64,000 bases of DNA from Nitrospinales bacterium (GTDB taxonomy: Bacteria > Nitrospinota_A > UBA7883 > JACRGQ01): positions 1 through 64,000 of the forward strand of contig JAHFEK010000004.1 of the NCBI GenBank assembly GCA_023248495.1, written 5' to 3'. The translations under genes and the position numbers were made by a program. The notes beneath the pieces are model-generated. The model did no database searches. It was given only the letters and a program-made list of their open reading frames with translations, and was not told where the DNA came from. Shown here piece after piece: positions 62,803 through 64,000 of this stretch (positions within the stretch are counted from its first letter, which is position 1; the number at the start of each line of letters is the position of its first letter).

Positions 62803-63549
62803 ATGGACAAACAGGGCGTGGCGGTGGTCATCCTTGCGGCGGGCAAGGGAACCCGTATGAAGAGCGATATGCCGAAGGTGCTGCACCCGTTCGCGGGCGA
62901 GCCGCTGGTGGCGCATGTGGCGCGCACCGCGCGGGAGATTGCCGATACCGTCGTGGCGGTGGTCGGCTACAAGGCCGAAATGGTGCAAGAGGCGCTGGCG
63001 GGAACCGGCACCCTATTCGCCGAGCAGCGCGAACAGCTTGGCACCGCCCATGCCGTGATGCAGGCACGCGCGGCGCTGAACAGCTTCAACGGCACGGTGG
63101 CGGTGCTCTCCGGCGATGTGCCGCGGGTGCGGGCCGCCACGGTGCGCCGCCTGCTGGCGCTGGCGTCTGAGAGCGGCGCGGCGGTGACGCTGTTGAGCGC
63201 CGAATGCCAACATCCCGCCGGTTACGGAAGGGTGATCCGGGACGCTGGCGGCGCGGTGACCGCTATCGTGGAAGAGCGGGACGCATCCCCCGCCCAGAAA
63301 GCGGTCACCGAGATCAATGGCGGTATCTACGTTTTCGACAGTGTCTTTCTTTGGGGCGCGCTGGAACAGATACGCCCAACGAACGACCAAAAAGAATACT
63401 ACCTGACCGACGTGGTGAAAATCGCGCTGGCCCAGGGAAAGACCGTTGCGGCGATGAAACTGCCGGACATCGGCGAGATAGCCGGCGTCAACACGCTTGA
63501 CGAGTTGGCGGCGCTTAACCGCGTCCATGCTGAAAGACTCCGGGCATGA
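62803..63549 (+). CDS. glmU: GlmU-like UDP-GlcNAc pyrophosphorylase, single domain
   Basis: 248 aa. ILAAGKGTRMKSDMPKVLHP, QLGTAHAVM, SGDVP, GYGRVIRD, EINGGIYVF and NDQKEYYLTDVV match the uridylyltransferase half of GlmU (about 230 of 450 aa). The left-handed helix acetyltransferase domain is missing: the frame ends with TGA in an ATGA overlap with glmS. The reading frame is clean, so the truncation is natural. Glucosamine-1-phosphate acetylation must be done by a separate protein. Co-translated with glmS. Confidence 0.85.
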   Translation: MDKQGVAVVILAAGKGTRMKSDMPKVLHPFAGEPLVAHVARTAREIADTVVAVVGYKAEMVQEALAGTGTLFAEQREQLGTAHAVMQARAALNSFNGTVAVLSGDVPRVRAATVRRLLALASESGAAVTLLSAECQHPAGYGRVIRDAGGAVTAIVEERDASPAQKAVTEINGGIYVFDSVFLWGALEQIRPTNDQKEYYLTDVVKIALAQGKTVAAMKLPDIGEIAGVNTLDELAALNRVHAERLRA

Positions 63550-64000
63550 GCGGGCTTGCCGGTTACATCGGCCCCCGCAACGCGCAAGACATATTGCTGG
63601 ATGCAATCACCCGGCTGGAATACCGGGGCTACGACAGCAGCGGCATCGCGCTCATCAGCGGCGGAAAACTTTCAATAAAGCGAACGCTGGGACGCCCGGC
63701 GGGACTGACCGAAAAACTCCGCTCGAAACCGTTGCCGGGCCACGTGGGAATCGCCCACACCCGTTGGGCCTCGCACGGCAAACCTTCCATAAAAAACGCG
63801 CACCCGCAGGTGGTGGGTGACACGGCGGTGGTGCACAATGGCATCATAGAAAACGCGTTGGCGCTGCGCGGCCAGCTCAAAAAACAGGGGGTGCGCTTCC
63901 GCAGCGAAACCGATACCGAAATCCTCCCCCATCTTATCAACCTGCATTGGCGGGGAGACCTGCTGGATTCCGTACTGGCGGTTCTGAAACTGCTGGAGGG
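63546..64000 (+). CDS. glmS: Glucosamine-6-phosphate synthase (partial, N-terminus), Cys to Ser at the nucleophile
   Basis: The first 151 residues are visible; the gene runs off the window. Glutaminase domain with RLEYRGYDSSGIAL, HTRWASHG, NGIIEN and SETDTEI, all typical of GlmS. The expected start Met-Cys-Gly-Ile reads MSGLAGYIG, so the N-terminal nucleophile Cys is Ser (codon AGC at 63549-63551). The start is fixed by the ATGA overlap with the upstream gene. Glutamine hydrolysis may be weak or lost, leaving ammonia use; the isomerase part is not seen. Confidence 0.88.
   Translation, partial: MSGLAGYIGPRNAQDILLDAITRLEYRGYDSSGIALISGGKLSIKRTLGRPAGLTEKLRSKPLPGHVGIAHTRWASHGKPSIKNAHPQVVGDTAVVHNGIIENALALRGQLKKQGVRFRSETDTEILPHLINLHWRGDLLDSVLAVLKLLE

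Noticed and set aside
1..64000. CRISPR array, intact IS element or prophage
   Set aside because: No regularly spaced repeats, no full transposase or integrase, and no phage structural genes were seen.

Overview
The window looks like about 64 kb of chromosome from a Gram-negative (diderm) bacterium. Evidence for this is a LOS/LPS heptosyltransferase-type gene, lipoproteins with lipoboxes, type IV pilins, NtrC/sigma-54 style regulation, and LL-diaminopimelate aminotransferase (DapL) for lysine synthesis. MetH has no reactivation domain. The combination recalls deltaproteobacteria-like, Nitrospinota or Nitrospirota lineages, but no single gene settles the taxonomy. Gene density is high. There are two tRNA genes, no rRNA, no CRISPR array and no intact insertion sequence.

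Layout. (1) 0.2-7.7 kb: a STAS antagonist with a NIT-SpoIIE-kinase switch protein, a half-size GDT1 protein, yicC-gmk-folD, and a lipoprotein with FN3 and YWTD-like propeller repeats. (2) 7.7-16.4 kb: a minus-strand respiratory cluster. It holds a CuA subunit, a heme-copper catalytic subunit without the usual cross-linked tyrosine, two tiny membrane subunits, SCO, and two tandem three-part fusions (diheme cytochrome b, 2x[4Fe-4S], MvhD-like). A three-cysteine Rrf2 regulator and a helical hemerythrin-like protein lie upstream. I read it as a candidate nitric-oxide-handling or NO-responsive terminal reductase system. (3) 16.4-23 kb: a second SpoIIE switch protein, this one with PAS, then envelope genes. 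(4) 23.1-24.7 kb: two nearly identical type IV pilin genes, each with its own upstream palindrome, sigma-54-like promoter, leader hairpin and terminator. (5) 24.8-40 kb: GT-C membrane proteins, dut, tRNA-Gly, an Fe-S flavoprotein with a membrane cytochrome b, two response regulators, metH and ftsH.

(6) 40.2-53 kb: an accessory, visibly more AT-rich block starting at tRNA-Arg. It carries a canonical O-carbamoyltransferase-SxtJ pair, a second set (methyltransferase, SxtJ-like, N-domain-only carbamoyltransferase-like, SGNH hydrolase), a DUF5989 microprotein, a NosR/NapH-like polyferredoxin, and polysaccharide genes (gmd, GT4, radical SAM/B12, methyltransferase). (7) 53-64 kb: mostly housekeeping: GNAT and isochorismatase-like genes with a divergent AraC regulator, then dapL, folK, a deoxynucleoside kinase, panB, a GHMP kinase, a CPA2 antiporter, an alpha/beta hydrolase, a GlmU-like uridylyltransferase lacking its acetyltransferase half, and the start of glmS, in which the nucleophilic Cys after Met is Ser.

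The main leads are the heme-copper cluster with its tandem fusions, the doubled carbamoyltransferase/SxtJ module with a truncated copy, and the Cys-to-Ser GlmS. Functions were assigned by reading motifs; no database search was run.
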